Shown: positions 7,398-15,739 of the stretch, one piece after another
Numbering within the stretch: position 1 is the first letter of the stretch
Layout: every line of letters starts with the position of its first letter
DNA from: an uncultured Oscillospiraceae bacterium
GTDB lineage: Bacteria > Bacillota > Clostridia > Oscillospirales > Oscillospiraceae
Length of the DNA stretch: 17,833 nt
Direction: 5' to 3'
Assembly (NCBI GenBank): GCA_934574095.1
Contig: CAKTMW010000039.1
Location: 1 to 17,833 of the forward strand
Program-made: the position numbers and the translations under genes
The notes under the pieces: generated by a model
Seen by the model: only the letters and a program-made list of their open reading frames with translations
Told to the model about the DNA's origin: nothing
Databases searched by the model: none

Positions 7398-7784
7398 TTA
7401 CTTTGTGGCCGGGGTCAGCACCACCGGCAGAATGGTTTTTGTGCCGATAAACACCCCCACCGGCAGGTCTGTGACTGCCTCATAGCTGGGATGGCTCACC
7501 GACACCACGTAATTGGCCATGCTCTCGGCAGCGGTGCTGGGGCTCTGGGACTCGTAAAAGGGCTTTGCTGGAAGGATGAAGCCGTCGGCGATACCGCTGC
7601 TGTCGGTGCGCCTGCGGTACAGGGGCACCCGTCCGCCGCCCAGCATCACCGCCACCTCCACCAGCGCCCGGTTCACCGGGAAGGCGCCCAGCGCCGTGGA
7701 TACCTGCACCCGCAGCACGCCCCGCTCCGGATTGCCCTCCAGAAACGGCTGAAGCTGCTGTAAAGAAAAATCCTGCGTTGCCAT
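7398..7784 (-). CDS. Small carboxypeptidase-regulatory-like (transthyretin/Ig-fold) protein
   Basis: I place the start at the ATG at 7784 because AGGAGG lies seven bases upstream (complement of 7791-7796); a longer frame reaching about 7958 has no such site. This gives 128 residues. After a short N-terminal segment, GVLRVQVSTALGAFPV (22-37) and a later stretch ending YVVSVSHPSYEAV look like the beta-sandwich of carboxypeptidase-regulatory or CNA-B-like domains, which serve as structural or binding modules. There is no signal peptide, as in the downstream SpoIID-like partner. It is the first gene of a two-gene unit, and the pairing suggests that the two proteins work together on the envelope. 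The family assignment rests on pattern resemblance, so the exact role is unknown. Confidence 0.72.
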   Translation of the reverse strand: MATQDFSLQQLQPFLEGNPERGVLRVQVSTALGAFPVNRALVEVAVMLGGGRVPLYRRRTDSSGIADGFILPAKPFYESQSPSTAAESMANYVVSVSHPSYEAVTDLPVGVFIGTKTILPVVLTPATK

Positions 7785-7800
7785 AAAAAACCTCCTGTGG

Positions 7801-7821
7801 GCGGCGGCCCGGAGCCGCCGC
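7801..7821 (-). other. GC-rich hairpin just upstream of a ribosome binding site
   Basis: GCGGCGGC and GCCGCCGC (7801-7808 and 7814-7821) form a perfect 8-bp stem with a five-base loop. In the minus-strand transcript it ends four bases before the AGGAGG of the gene starting at 7784, so it lies in the 5' leader and could influence translation. No T-run follows, so it is not a terminator. Confidence 0.55.
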
Positions 7822-7874
7822 GGAATGGGATATGGTATATTGTATGAAAATGGCTCATATAAGGTGAAAATCCC

Positions 7875-7903
7875 TTGACAAACGGCGGCAAAGTGGGTAC
7901 AAT
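7875..7903 (+). promoter_or_regulatory. Strong promoter of the T-box-leuS unit
   Basis: TTGACA (7875-7880), a 17-bp spacer and TACAAT (7898-7903) form a near-consensus sigma-A promoter. Transcription should start near 7910, about 320 nt before leuS, leaving room for the T-box leader. Confidence 0.85.
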
Positions 7904-7909
7904 GTGAGC

Positions 7910-8183
7910 AATGTTCTGCAAAAAGAAACAGCAGCGATGATGGGAAAAAAGCGGACATCTGCTCTTCTCAAGAGAGCCGGCGGTGTGGTGCGAGCCGGCG
8001 GGAGCGATTCGTGATACTGGCCCCGGAGCTTTCCGCCTGAACAGGGCGGAACGGATGCGCCCCGTTACAGGCGACGCCCCTTGTGCGAGAGGGGGACTGA
8101 GCGCCGTCCGGGCGACCGGCGGCGGAATCAGGGTGGTAACACGTTTATGCGTCCCTGACTTCTTCGGAAGTCAGGGATTTTTT
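7910..8183 (+). promoter_or_regulatory. T-box riboswitch controlling leuS
   Basis: The leader has the usual T-box order. Stem I runs from about 7925 to 8030: a GCGATGATGGG segment (about 7935-7944) is probably its proximal loop region, and AGAGAG plus a GCCGGC/GCCGGC hairpin at about 7971-7999 its apical part. A candidate specifier CTG (Leu) at 8017-8019 precedes GCCCCGGAGC. The hairpin TTCCGCC/GGGCGGAA follows. The T-box motif AGGGTGGTAACACG is at 8130-8143; its TGGT can pair with the ACCA end of tRNA-Leu. TCAGGG (8128-8133) can pair with CCCTGA (8153-8158) as antiterminator, competing with the terminator at 8152-8183. Uncharged tRNA-Leu would allow readthrough into leuS. The specifier call is less certain than the element itself. 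Confidence 0.88.
8152..8183 (+). terminator. Regulated T-box terminator upstream of leuS
   Basis: An 11-bp perfect stem (8152-8162 with 8167-8177) with a TTCG loop and T6 forms the terminator half of the T-box switch. Its 5' arm is also the 3' half of the antiterminator. Confidence 0.9.
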
Positions 8184-8231
8184 AATGAAAACAGATAAAC
8201 AAACTATGTATCATACAAAGGAGAAGCAACC

Positions 8232-10658
8232 ATGAATTACGATTTTGCGGCCATTGAAAAGAAATGGCAAGCCAATTGGGAAAAGACCAAGCCCTATGCC
8301 GCCGTCACCGGCGACAAGCGCCCCAAGTTCTACGGTCTGATCGAGTTCCCCTATCCCTCCGGTCAGGGTCTGCACGTGGGTCATCCCCGTCCCTTTACGG
8401 CCATGGATATTGTCACCCGTAAAAAGAGAATGGAGGGCTATAACGTCCTCTTCCCCATCGGCTTTGACGCGTTCGGTCTGCCCACGGAGAACTATGCCAT
8501 CAAGAACCACATCCACCCGGCGGTGGTGACCAAAAACAATATCGAGAACTTCACCAATCAGCTGAAAATGCTGGGCTACGGCTTTGACTGGGATCGCTGC
8601 GTGGACACCACCGACCCCAACTATTATAAGTGGACCCAGTGGATCTTCCTGCAGATGTTCAAGCACGGTCTGGCCTATAAGACCACCATGCCCGTCAACT
8701 GGTGCACCAGCTGCAAGTGCGTGCTAGCCAACGAGGAAGTGGTCAACGGCGTGTGCGAGCGCTGCGGCAGCGAGGTCATCCGCAAGGAAAAGAGCCAGTG
8801 GATGCTGAAGATCACTGCCTATGCCCAGCGGCTCATCGACGATCTGGACGACGTGGACTATATCGAGCGCGTGAAGATCCAGCAGCGCAACTGGATCGGC
8901 CGCTCCACCGGTGCCGAGGTCACTTTCAAGACCAACGTGGGCACCGACGTCACCGTGTACACCACCCGTGCCGACACTCTGTTCGGCACCACCTATATGG
9001 TCATTTCTCCCGAGCATCCTCTGCTGAAGGAGTGGCAGCCCCTCATCAAGAACTGGGACGAGGTGGCCGCCTATCAGGAGGAAGCCGCTCACAAGTCCGA
9101 CTTTGAGCGCGGCGAGCTGAACAAGGACAAGACCGGCGTCCGGCTGGATGGTATCGAGGTCATGAACCCCGTCACCCACCAGGCGCTGCCCATGTTCGTC
9201 TCCGATTACGTGCTGATGGGCTACGGCACCGGCATCGTCATGGGCGTGCCAGGCCACGACCAGCGCGACTGGGAGTTCGCCAAGAAGTTCGGCCTGCCCA
9301 TCATCGAGGTGGTCTCCGGCGGCGACGTCACCAAGGAGGCTTTCGTGGCCAAGGATGACAGCGCCATCATGGTAAACTCCGGTTTCTTGAACGGCATGAC
9401 CGTGAAGGAGGCCATCCCCGCCATGAAGAAGTACGTGGTGGAGCAGGGCTTCGGCAAGGAGAAGGTCAACTACAAGCTGCGTGACTGGGTGTTCTCCCGC
9501 CAGCGCTACTGGGGCGAGCCTATCCCTCTGGTGAACTGCGAAAAGTGCGGCTGGGTGGCGCTGCCTGATGATCAGCTGCCGCTGGTGCTGCCTCAGGTGG
9601 AGAGCTACGAGCCCACCGACGACGGTGAAAGCCCCCTCAGCAAGATGACCGACTGGGTCAACACCACCTGCCCCTGCTGCGGCGGCCCCGCCAAGCGGGA
9701 AACCGACACCATGCCCCAGTGGGCCGGCTCCAGCTGGTACTTCCTGCGGTATATGGACCCCCACAATGACAAGGCGCTGGCCAGCAAAGAGGCGCTGGAC
9801 TACTGGTCTCCCGTGGACTGGTACAACGGCGGCATGGAGCACACCACCCTGCACCTGCTGTATTCCCGCTTCTGGCATAAGTTCCTGTACGATATCGGCG
9901 TGGTGCCCACCAAGGAGCCCTATGCCAAGCGCACCAGCCACGGTATGATCCTGGGCGAGGGCGGCGAAAAAATGTCCAAGTCCCGCGGCAACGTGGTGAA
10001 CCCCAACGACATCGTGGCCCAGTACGGTGCCGACACCATGCGTTTGCACATCATGTTCATCGGCGACTTCGAGAAGGCCGTCAGCTGGTCCAATGAGGCC
10101 GTCAAGGGCTCCAAGCGCTTCCTGGATCGCTGCTTCAACCTGCAGGATATCGCCACCGACGAGGAGGCCATCTCCGCCAAGAATGAGTCCATCGTCCACA
10201 AGACCATCAAGAAGGTCTCTCAGGATATTGACGAGCTGAAGATGAACACCGCCATCGCCGCCATGATGACCATGGTCAACGAGTTCTACGCCAACGGCTG
10301 CTCCAAGGGCGACGTGGAAATGCTCTGCCTGCTGTTGAGCCCCTTTGCCCCTCACATGGTAGAGGAAATGTGGGAGAACATGGGCTTTGCCGCCAAGTAC
10401 GGCAAGATGGCCATGCAGATGGATTGGCCTGCCCACGACGAGGCCAAGACCGTGGACAGCCACGTGGAGATGGCCGTGCAGGTCAACGGCAAGCTGAAGG
10501 GCACCGTCACCGTTCCCATGGACAGCGACGAGGCCGCTGTGCTGGAGGCTGTCAAGTCCGTGGAGAAGGTGCAGAAGGCCACCGAGGGCATGAGCATCGT
10601 CAAGACCATTCTGGTGAAGAACAAGCTCATCAACCTGATCGTAAAGCCCGCCAAGTAA
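8232..10658 (+). CDS. leuS: Leucyl-tRNA synthetase
   Basis: This 808-residue class I synthetase charges tRNA-Leu with leucine in the cytoplasm. HVGH, the HIGH motif, is at 48-51 and KMSKS at 580-584. Paired cysteines C158/C161 with C175/C178 form a zinc knuckle; a second Cys set is at 436/439 and 480-483. The editing (CP1) domain, at about residues 225-420, has [13 protein letters not shown] and GVPGHDQRD, whose Asp holds mischarged amino acids for hydrolysis, so proofreading should be intact. The C-terminal region is the anticodon-binding helical bundle. The length is typical for bacterial LeuRS. AAAGGAG at 8218-8224 supports the ATG at 8232. Expression is governed by the T-box immediately upstream, and a terminator follows within about 15 bp. 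The gene stands alone. Confidence 0.98.
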   Translation: MNYDFAAIEKKWQANWEKTKPYAAVTGDKRPKFYGLIEFPYPSGQGLHVGHPRPFTAMDIVTRKKRMEGYNVLFPIGFDAFGLPTENYAIKNHIHPAVVTKNNIENFTNQLKMLGYGFDWDRCVDTTDPNYYKWTQWIFLQMFKHGLAYKTTMPVNWCTSCKCVLANEEVVNGVCERCGSEVIRKEKSQWMLKITAYAQRLIDDLDDVDYIERVKIQQRNWIGRSTGAEVTFKTNVGTDVTVYTTRADTLFGTTYMVISPEHPLLKEWQPLIKNWDEVAAYQEEAAHKSDFERGELNKDKTGVRLDGIEVMNPVTHQALPMFVSDYVLMGYGTGIVMGVPGHDQRDWEFAKKFGLPIIEVVSGGDVTKEAFVAKDDSAIMVNSGFLNGMTVKEAIPAMKKYVVEQGFGKEKVNYKLRDWVFSRQRYWGEPIPLVNCEKCGWVALPDDQLPLVLPQVESYEPTDDGESPLSKMTDWVNTTCPCCGGPAKRETDTMPQWAGSSWYFLRYMDPHNDKALASKEALDYWSPVDWYNGGMEHTTLHLLYSRFWHKFLYDIGVVPTKEPYAKRTSHGMILGEGGEKMSKSRGNVVNPNDIVAQYGADTMRLHIMFIGDFEKAVSWSNEAVKGSKRFLDRCFNLQDIATDEEAISAKNESIVHKTIKKVSQDIDELKMNTAIAAMMTMVNEFYANGCSKGDVEMLCLLLSPFAPHMVEEMWENMGFAAKYGKMAMQMDWPAHDEAKTVDSHVEMAVQVNGKLKGTVTVPMDSDEAAVLEAVKSVEKVQKATEGMSIVKTILVKNKLINLIVKPAK

Positions 10659-10664
10659 TCCGAC

Positions 10665-10703
10665 AAAAAAAGCGGGGCGATCCAGAAGATCGTCCCGCTT
10701 TTT
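10665..10703 (+). terminator. Intrinsic terminator after leuS
   Basis: The stem 10672-10682 with 10688-10698 (one G-T pair) and a CAGAA loop is flanked by A7 and T5. It begins about 13 bp after the leuS stop. Confidence 0.9.
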
Positions 10704-10735
10704 CGCGTTTGTGCGCAAAAAATGTGAAAAGCATC

Positions 10736-10764
10736 TTGACAAGATATGCCTGAATCAGTATAAT
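10736..10764 (+). promoter_or_regulatory. Perfect-consensus promoter of rpsU
   Basis: TTGACA (10736-10741), a 17-bp spacer and TATAAT (10759-10764) match both sigma-A hexamers exactly. This suits a highly expressed ribosomal protein gene. Transcription should start near 10771. Confidence 0.92.
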
Positions 10765-10772
10765 ATCATTCG

Positions 10773-10797
10773 TTAAGTCATGCCTAATGACTCTTAA
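10773..10797 (+). other. 5'-end hairpin in the rpsU leader
   Basis: TTAAGTCAT (10773-10781) pairs with ATGACTCTTAA (10787-10797) with one bulged C and a five-base loop. It sits at or next to the predicted transcript 5' end. It may protect the mRNA from decay; no autoregulatory function is shown by the sequence. Confidence 0.5.
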
Positions 10798-10844
10798 AGA
10801 GCACTCTGGATCGAGCCGGGTGCATCGGAGGGAGGGAAAAATAG

Positions 10845-11030
10845 ATGTCCGAAATTCATGTCAAGGAAGGCGAATCTCTGGATAGCGCCCTGAAGCGCTT
10901 CAAGAGAAGTTGCGCTAAGGCCGGTATCGTTGCTGAGGTGCGTCGTCGCGAGTGCTATGAAAGCCCCAGCGTCAAGCGCCGTAAGAAGTCCGAGGCTGCC
11001 CGCAAGAACCGCAACAAGCGCTACTATTGA
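10845..11030 (+). CDS. rpsU: 30S ribosomal protein S21
   Basis: The protein has 61 residues, starting [18 protein letters not shown] and ending in a very basic tail ([17 protein letters not shown]). This is the standard bS21 length and layout for Firmicutes. S21 binds the 30S platform near the 3' end of 16S rRNA and helps start translation. A strong GGAGGGAGG site lies at 10827-10835, nine bases before the ATG. The gene has its own consensus promoter and terminator and is monocistronic here; in many Firmicutes it precedes yqeY, which is absent. Confidence 0.97.
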   Translation: MSEIHVKEGESLDSALKRFKRSCAKAGIVAEVRRRECYESPSVKRRKKSEAARKNRNKRYY

Positions 11031-11035
11031 TAAAC

Positions 11036-11071
11036 GCAAAAAATTGCTTCCCATATGGGAAGCAATTTTTT
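11036..11071 (+). terminator. Intrinsic terminator after rpsU
   Basis: A near-continuous palindrome TTGCTTCCC-ATAT-GGGAAGCAA (about 11044-11065) is flanked by A6 and T6. It begins about 6 bp after the rpsU stop. Confidence 0.9.
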
Positions 11072-11078
11072 ATTAGGT

Positions 11079-11115
11079 AAAGAGACGTGTTTCCCACGGG
11101 GAAGCACGTCTCTTT
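11079..11115 (-). terminator. Hairpin terminator at the end of the pst-pho operon
   Basis: AAAGAGACGTG (11079-11089) pairs perfectly with CACGTCTCTTT (11105-11115), and an inner TTCCC/GGGAA pair extends the stem. It lies just downstream of the phoR stop on the minus strand. The T-run on that side is short (TTT), so termination may be incomplete; the strong rpsU terminator lies behind it. Confidence 0.6.
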
Positions 11116-11121
11116 GTCTTT

Positions 11122-12792
11122 TCAGTTTCCCTGCGCCGCCAGGGGGATGGTCACTCGGATGGTAGTTCCCTGCCCCGGTGTGCTGTCCAGGTGGATGCTG
11201 CCGCCCAAGTCGCTGACGGCATGCTTGACGATGGACAGGCCCAGGCCGGTACCGCCGCTCTGACGGGAGTGGCTCTTATCTACCCGGTAGAACCGCTCAA
11301 ATACCCGGCTCTGATGCTCGGCGGGGATGCCGATGCCGGTGTCGGACACAGTCAGGGCCGCGCTCTCGCCCCAGCGGGTCACGTCCACGGTGACGCTGCC
11401 GCCGGGGACGTTATACTTGATGGCATTGTCGCACAGGTTATACAGCACCTCCGACAACAGCCGCCGGGCCGCCCGCACCGTGACGTCCTGACCGGTGACG
11501 GTCATGGTCACATTTTTGGCAGCCGCCGCGTCCTGAAGACCTCGGACCGTCTCCTCTGCCAGAGGCAGCAGCGCCACGCTCTCGGCGGGCAGGGTCACGC
11601 CCTCGTCCAGTTGGGACAAGCGGATGATATCCTCGATGAGGGTCACCAGGCGGGCCGCTTCGTCATGGATGCGGGTAATGAAGGCGCTCTGATCCTCCGG
11701 CTTCACCAGGCCGTTCTGCAGCAGCTCGGCGCTGCCCATGATGGATTGCAGAGGCGTTTTCAGCTCGTGGGACACATTGGCGGTAAACTCTCGCCGGTTG
11801 CGCTGGGCCAGCGCCTGCTCCGTCACATCGAAGGCCACTACCACCGCGCCGGTAACAGCGCCGCCGGACTGGATGCGGCTGATGTCCAGCTGATATTCCC
11901 TTCCCTGACGTTCCGTGTGTATCTCGCTGTGGCCGTCTGTCATGGCCTGACGCAAGGCGCGGCTCACATCGCCGCCCCGCTCGATGGTGAGGAAATCCTG
12001 CCCCACGCAGTCGTTCTCCGCGTGGAACAGCGTTTGTGCCGCCGGGTTGATGCTGAGTATCTCGCCTTTTTCGTTCAGCAGCACCAGGCCCTCCTGCATA
12101 CTACCGGTGACCTGGGCAAACTCATCCCGCTTGCGCCGCAGTTCGCCCACCTGGGCGTCGATCTGGCGGCGCTGCTGGTTGATGCGGCCCAACAGAGGCG
12201 ACAGCTCCTCATAGGTGTCGTTCTCCAATGGGTGCTCCAGGTCCAGCTGGTTCAGGGGCTCCACAATGTGGCGGGCCAGCCGCCGTGCCAGCAATGCCGA
12301 CAACGCCAGCGCCAGCACCAGCACGATCAGGAACGGCTGCAGCATACCCAGCACCAGTACGCCGGCCGTGGCGCGGCTGATGGAGATACGCAGCACCGTC
12401 CCGTCATTCAGCCGCTGGGCCTGATACAGAGTCTTTTCCAGCAGCGTGGAGGAGTAGCGGCTGCTCTCCCCCTGCCCTGCCAGCAGCGCCTGCTGGATCT
12501 CCTGCCGCTGGGCGTGGTTCTCCATGGTCTCCGCGTCAGTGCGGGTATCGTACAGCACGGTGCCGTCCGCCGCCACCCAGGTCAGGCGGTAGCGGTCGGA
12601 ATTCAGGGACTGGAGATAGGTCTCCCCTTCCCCCTGCTGCATGGCGGCCGCGGCAAGGCTCAGCTCGTCCTTCAGCTGCTGCTCCTGCACGCCGCAGAAA
12701 TATTCGTAAAGACAGCCCATAATAATGACCAGCGTGGCCAGCAGCACCGCGCCCGCCGTGACGATCATGGAGCGGAAAATTCGTTTTGTCAT
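11122..12792 (-). CDS. phoR: PhoR-type phosphate sensor histidine kinase
   Basis: I start it at the ATG at 12792, whose ATGA overlaps the regulator's stop by 4 nt; GGGAGG lies just upstream, and a longer frame to 12924 would run deep into that gene. The protein has 556 residues. In order it holds a membrane helix (about 8-28), an extracytoplasmic segment (about 34-141), a second helix (143-169), a HAMP-like linker, a PAS domain (about 222-325), a HisKA dimerisation helix with SHELKTP (phospho-acceptor His342), and an HATPase_c domain with N-box LYNLCDNAIKY (450-460), G1 SDTGIGIP (483-490), F box and G2 GGTGLGLS (513-520). All catalytic motifs are intact. It should autophosphorylate when phosphate is low and pass phosphate to the adjacent regulator. 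It is last in the operon. The phosphate role is inferred from context. Confidence 0.93.
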   Translation of the reverse strand: MTKRIFRSMIVTAGAVLLATLVIIMGCLYEYFCGVQEQQLKDELSLAAAAMQQGEGETYLQSLNSDRYRLTWVAADGTVLYDTRTDAETMENHAQRQEIQQALLAGQGESSRYSSTLLEKTLYQAQRLNDGTVLRISISRATAGVLVLGMLQPFLIVLVLALALSALLARRLARHIVEPLNQLDLEHPLENDTYEELSPLLGRINQQRRQIDAQVGELRRKRDEFAQVTGSMQEGLVLLNEKGEILSINPAAQTLFHAENDCVGQDFLTIERGGDVSRALRQAMTDGHSEIHTERQGREYQLDISRIQSGGAVTGAVVVAFDVTEQALAQRNRREFTANVSHELKTPLQSIMGSAELLQNGLVKPEDQSAFITRIHDEAARLVTLIEDIIRLSQLDEGVTLPAESVALLPLAEETVRGLQDAAAAKNVTMTVTGQDVTVRAARRLLSEVLYNLCDNAIKYNVPGGSVTVDVTRWGESAALTVSDTGIGIPAEHQSRVFERFYRVDKSHSRQSGGTGLGLSIVKHAVSDLGGSIHLDSTPGQGTTIRVTIPLAAQGN

Positions 12793-13463
12793 GGCCGTGC
12801 CTCCCATCGATAGCCTACGCCCCGCACCGTTTCGATGCGGTCGCCGCACTCGCCCAGCTTCTGCCGCAGGGTACGGATGTGCATATCCACTGTGCGGGTC
12901 TCGCCTACGTAATCGGCGCCCCACACATCGTTAAACAGCTGGTCGCGGGTAAAGGCCATGCCGGGGTGGGCCAGAAACAGCTGCAACAGCGCGAATTCCT
13001 TGAAGGTCAGCGTCACCCGCTGGCCTGCCGCCGTGACGGTATGGCCGTCCAGATCCAGCGTCACGCCGCCGCTGGACAGCTGGCGGCTCTGCTTGACCGG
13101 GGCGCAGCGCCGCAGCACCGCCTTCACCCGCGAGACCATCTCCATCATGCCGAAGGGCTTTACCAGATAGTCGTCGGCTCCCATGTCGAGACTCTGGATC
13201 TTGTCGTACTCCATGCCCTTGGCCGTGGCCATGATAACGGGAATCTCCCGCGTCCGGGGCAGCTGCCGCAGATAGCGCAGCAGCGACACCCCGTCCTCGC
13301 CGGGCAGCATCACGTCCAGCAGCACCAGCTCCGGCGTCTCGGTCTCCAGCGCTTCCCGGAAGGAGGCGCCGTCGGCAAAGCCCCGGGCCTCGAACCCGGT
13401 GGAATTCAGGGTATATACCTCGATCTCGCGGATGCCGCTGTCATCCTCCACACACCAGATCAT
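12789..13463 (-). CDS. phoB: PhoB/PhoP-type response regulator (OmpR family)
   Basis: I choose the ATG at 13463, one base after the phoU stop, with GGAGAGGAG just upstream; this gives 224 residues beginning MIWCVEDD. The receiver domain has acidic pocket E6-D8, phosphorylation site D50 in LVLLDVMLPGEDG, T80 and K102 (LVKPFG). The winged-helix DNA-binding domain is at about 128-222, with the typical FKEFALLQLF and TVDMHIRTLRQKLG...VRGVGYRW. Phosphorylated by the kinase encoded next, it should bind TTNACA-type Pho boxes such as those upstream of pstS and activate the operon. It is coupled to phoU by a 1-nt gap and to phoR by a 4-nt overlap. Whether to call it PhoB or PhoP depends on naming habit. 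Confidence 0.93.
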   Translation of the reverse strand: MIWCVEDDSGIREIEVYTLNSTGFEARGFADGASFREALETETPELVLLDVMLPGEDGVSLLRYLRQLPRTREIPVIMATAKGMEYDKIQSLDMGADDYLVKPFGMMEMVSRVKAVLRRCAPVKQSRQLSSGGVTLDLDGHTVTAAGQRVTLTFKEFALLQLFLAHPGMAFTRDQLFNDVWGADYVGETRTVDMHIRTLRQKLGECGDRIETVRGVGYRWEARP

Positions 13464-13464
13464 G

Positions 13465-14115
13465 TCAGTTCTCCTCTCCTTCGTGAGCGCCGGTAACGGC
13501 GAACACCACCCAGCCGGCAATGTTGGTGGCATGATCGCCGATGCGCTCGAAATACTTGGCGATCATCAGAAGATCCAGCGCGTACTCGCCGTCGTCGGGC
13601 CGCTGGGCGATCCAGTCGATCAGCGTGGCCTTCACCTTGCGGAAATCCTCGTCCACCACGTCGTCCCTGGCGATAACCTGATGGGCCAGCGTCACATCCC
13701 GCCGCACAAAGGCGTCCACGCTGCCCGTCACCATGGAGATGGCGGCCCGGGCCATGTGGCCCACAAAGGCGCACTCCTCACCGGAGCGGCCATTCAGAAA
13801 GCTGATGATCTCGGCAATATCCTCGGCCTGATCGCCGATGCGCTCCATATCCGTTATCATTTTCAGCGCCGCGCTGATCTGCCGCAGGTCGCTGGCCACA
13901 GGCTGCTGCTGCAATAAAAGCTTCAGGCACAGAGACTCAATGTCCCGCTCCTTCTGGTCGATGCCCGCAGCACGGGGCGTCACCTGCGCGGCCAGCACCG
14001 TGTCGCCCTCCATCAGCGCCTTGGCGGCGGCGGCGATGACCTCCTCGCACAGTGCGCCCATCTCGATCAATTCCCGGTTCAGCAGCGCCAGCTGCTGGTC
14101 AAAACGGCTTCTCAT
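13465..14115 (-). CDS. phoU: Phosphate signalling protein PhoU
   Basis: The 216-residue all-helical protein has the two PhoU repeats, each with its metal-binding signature: DMERIGDQAEDI (89-100) and KYFERIGDHATNIA (187-200). It bridges the Pst transporter and the PhoR kinase, suppressing kinase activity when phosphate is plentiful; it acts at the cytoplasmic face of the membrane. I chose the ATG at 14115 (MRSRFDQQL), two bases after the pstB stop, with GAGG within the end of pstB. A longer frame to 14196 would overlap pstB by about 80 bp and has no supporting homology. It is in the fifth position of the operon, between the ATPase and the regulator, as expected. Confidence 0.96.
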   Translation of the reverse strand: MRSRFDQQLALLNRELIEMGALCEEVIAAAAKALMEGDTVLAAQVTPRAAGIDQKERDIESLCLKLLLQQQPVASDLRQISAALKMITDMERIGDQAEDIAEIISFLNGRSGEECAFVGHMARAAISMVTGSVDAFVRRDVTLAHQVIARDDVVDEDFRKVKATLIDWIAQRPDDGEYALDLLMIAKYFERIGDHATNIAGWVVFAVTGAHEGEEN

Positions 14116-14117
14116 GC

Positions 14118-14873
14118 TTATCCGAACCTCCCCGTGATGTAGTCCTCTGTCCGCTTGTCCTGCGGCTGGGCAAAGATCTGCTCCGTGTCGCCGCACTCCA
14201 CCAGCTCGCCCAACAGGAAAAAGGCGGTGCGGTCAGAGATACGGGCGGCCTGCTGCATGTTATGGGTGACGATAACAATAGTATACCTGTCTTTCAGCTC
14301 TATGGCAAGTTCTTCTATGCGGGAAGTGGAAATTGGATCCAACGCACTGGTGGGCTCGTCCATCAGCAGCACCTGCGGCTCCACCGCCAGCGCACGGGCA
14401 ATGCACAGCCGCTGCTGCTGGCCGCCGGACAGACCCAGCGCCGATTTTTTCAGCCGATCCTTCACCTCGTCCCAGATGGCGGCGCGGCGCAGCGCCTGCT
14501 CCACCATGTCGTCCAGCTTTACCTTATTGCGGATGCCGTGGGTTCGGGGACCGTAGGCCACGTTGTCGTAGATGCTCATGGGGAAGGGATTGGGCTTCTG
14601 GAACACCATGCCGATCTCCTTGCGCAGCTGGTTCACGTCCACCGACGGGGCAAAAATGTCCTGCCCCTGATAGCAGACCTGTCCGGTGACACGGATGCCG
14701 GGGATCAGGTCGTTCATCCGGTTCAGCGTCTTGAGAAAGGTGGACTTTCCGCAGCCGGAAGGGCCGATGAGGGCGGTGACGCTTTTCTCCGGAATATTGA
14801 TGCTGACGTCCTTCAGCGCCTGAGACGGGCCGTACCACAGGCACAGGTCGTTGACGGTCATGATATCGCTCAT
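14118..14873 (-). CDS. pstB: Phosphate ABC transporter ATP-binding protein PstB
   Basis: The 251-residue ATPase powers phosphate import. It has Walker [10 protein letters not shown] (37-45), Q-loop Gln92 in [12 protein letters not shown], the signature LSGGQQQR (148-155), Walker B LLMDEP (169-174), D-loop SALDP (176-180) and switch His204. The [18 protein letters not shown] block is characteristic of PstB among ABC ATPases. The length is normal. It overlaps the pstA stop by 4 nt (ATGA), which indicates translational coupling, and is followed by phoU after 2 nt. It works as a dimer on the cytoplasmic side of PstC-PstA. Confidence 0.98.
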   Translation of the reverse strand: MSDIMTVNDLCLWYGPSQALKDVSINIPEKSVTALIGPSGCGKSTFLKTLNRMNDLIPGIRVTGQVCYQGQDIFAPSVDVNQLRKEIGMVFQKPNPFPMSIYDNVAYGPRTHGIRNKVKLDDMVEQALRRAAIWDEVKDRLKKSALGLSGGQQQRLCIARALAVEPQVLLMDEPTSALDPISTSRIEELAIELKDRYTIVIVTHNMQQAARISDRTAFFLLGELVECGDTEQIFAQPQDKRTEDYITGRFG

Positions 14874-15736
14874 ATGCTTCTCCTCCTTTGGAAGTATTTG
14901 CCCACCAGAGCGGCGGCAATGTCGATAATCAGGGCCAGCACCATCAATATGGCGGCGATGGCGAAGGCCACATCAAACTCGCCCTGCTCCTTGGCGTAGA
15001 CATACAGGGCCACGGACAGGGTAGCGCCGGAGCTTTGCAGCGTCTCCCCCAGGGTGCTGTACAGGGTGTGGGCGAAGCCTGCGGTATACAGCAGTGCCGC
15101 CGTCTCGCCCAGAATACGGCCCACCGCCAGAATGCAGCCGGTGATGACGCCGTCTACACAGCCCGGCAGCACCACCGTGCGGATGACCCGCCACTTGCCC
15201 GCGCCCAAGCCGAACGCGCCCTCACGGTAGCTCTGGGGCACGGTTTTCAGACTCTCCTGCGTGGTGCGCATGATGGTGGGCAGGTTCATGATCACCAGCG
15301 TCATGGCGCCGGCGATCAGTGATTTCTTCATGCCCAGAAACTGGCAGAAGAACATCTGCCCCACCAGACCGTAGATAATAGAGGGAATGCCGGACAGGGT
15401 CTCGGCGGCATATTCGATGACCGCCACCACCCGCTTGTTGGCGGCGTATTCCGTCAGATAGACTGCCGCGCACACACCCAGCGGCAGCACGAAAAGCAGC
15501 GTGGTCAGCACCATGCAGACGGTGCTGATGATATCCGGTAGGATGCCGATGGTGTCGCTGAGGTAGCTGGGCTTGGTGCTCAGCAGCTCCCAGCTCAGGT
15601 GCGGCACGCCCTTGATCAGCACATACAGGATCAGGAACAGCGCCAGCGCACAGGTCAGCCCGGCGCACAGCACCATCAGGCCCCGCATCGTTCCACCCCA
15701 GATGCGGCGGCGGGTAGAAAATTTCGTATCGTTCAT
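14870..15736 (-). CDS. pstA: Phosphate ABC transporter permease PstA
   Basis: The 288-residue inner-membrane permease forms the phosphate channel with PstC. It shows about six hydrophobic segments (first at 17-41) and the cytoplasmic ATPase-docking (EAA) loop at about 161-200 ([21 protein letters not shown]). [13 protein letters not shown] (114-126) is a conserved PstA/PstC block. The ATG at 15736 uses AAGGAGAAG inside the end of pstC, three bases after its stop. The length and order are typical. Confidence 0.96.
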   Translation of the reverse strand: MNDTKFSTRRRIWGGTMRGLMVLCAGLTCALALFLILYVLIKGVPHLSWELLSTKPSYLSDTIGILPDIISTVCMVLTTLLFVLPLGVCAAVYLTEYAANKRVVAVIEYAAETLSGIPSIIYGLVGQMFFCQFLGMKKSLIAGAMTLVIMNLPTIMRTTQESLKTVPQSYREGAFGLGAGKWRVIRTVVLPGCVDGVITGCILAVGRILGETAALLYTAGFAHTLYSTLGETLQSSGATLSVALYVYAKEQGEFDVAFAIAAILMVLALIIDIAAALVGKYFQRRRSI

Positions 15737-15739
15737 GGT

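Noticed and set aside
7834..7846. Possible sporulation sigma-E -10 (CATACAAT, minus strand) upstream of the gene at 7784
   Set aside because: The -10-like octamer is tempting given the SpoIID-like gene, but no matching -35 (ATA-type) lies 13-15 bp upstream, and sigma-A -35 matches are also poor. The promoter could not be assigned.
7983..8198. 71-codon frame in the leuS leader (possible leader peptide)
   Set aside because: The region folds as a T-box with its motif and terminator. The frame lacks a ribosome binding site, has no leucine-rich run and crosses the terminator.
8724..10742. 672-codon open frame on the minus strand inside leuS
   Set aside because: It is a shadow of GC-rich leuS codons: repetitive His/Val/Leu/Gly composition, no ribosome binding site, no family resemblance, and complete overlap with an intact, well-conserved gene.
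11191..12813. 540-codon plus-strand frame opposite phoR
   Set aside because: It is an antisense shadow with Gln/His/Arg-rich composition, while the kinase on the other strand has all its catalytic motifs.
13465..14196. Longer N-terminal version of PhoU starting at 14196
   Set aside because: The extra 27 codons overlap the conserved end of pstB and do not resemble PhoU. The ATG at 14115 has a proper site and operon spacing.
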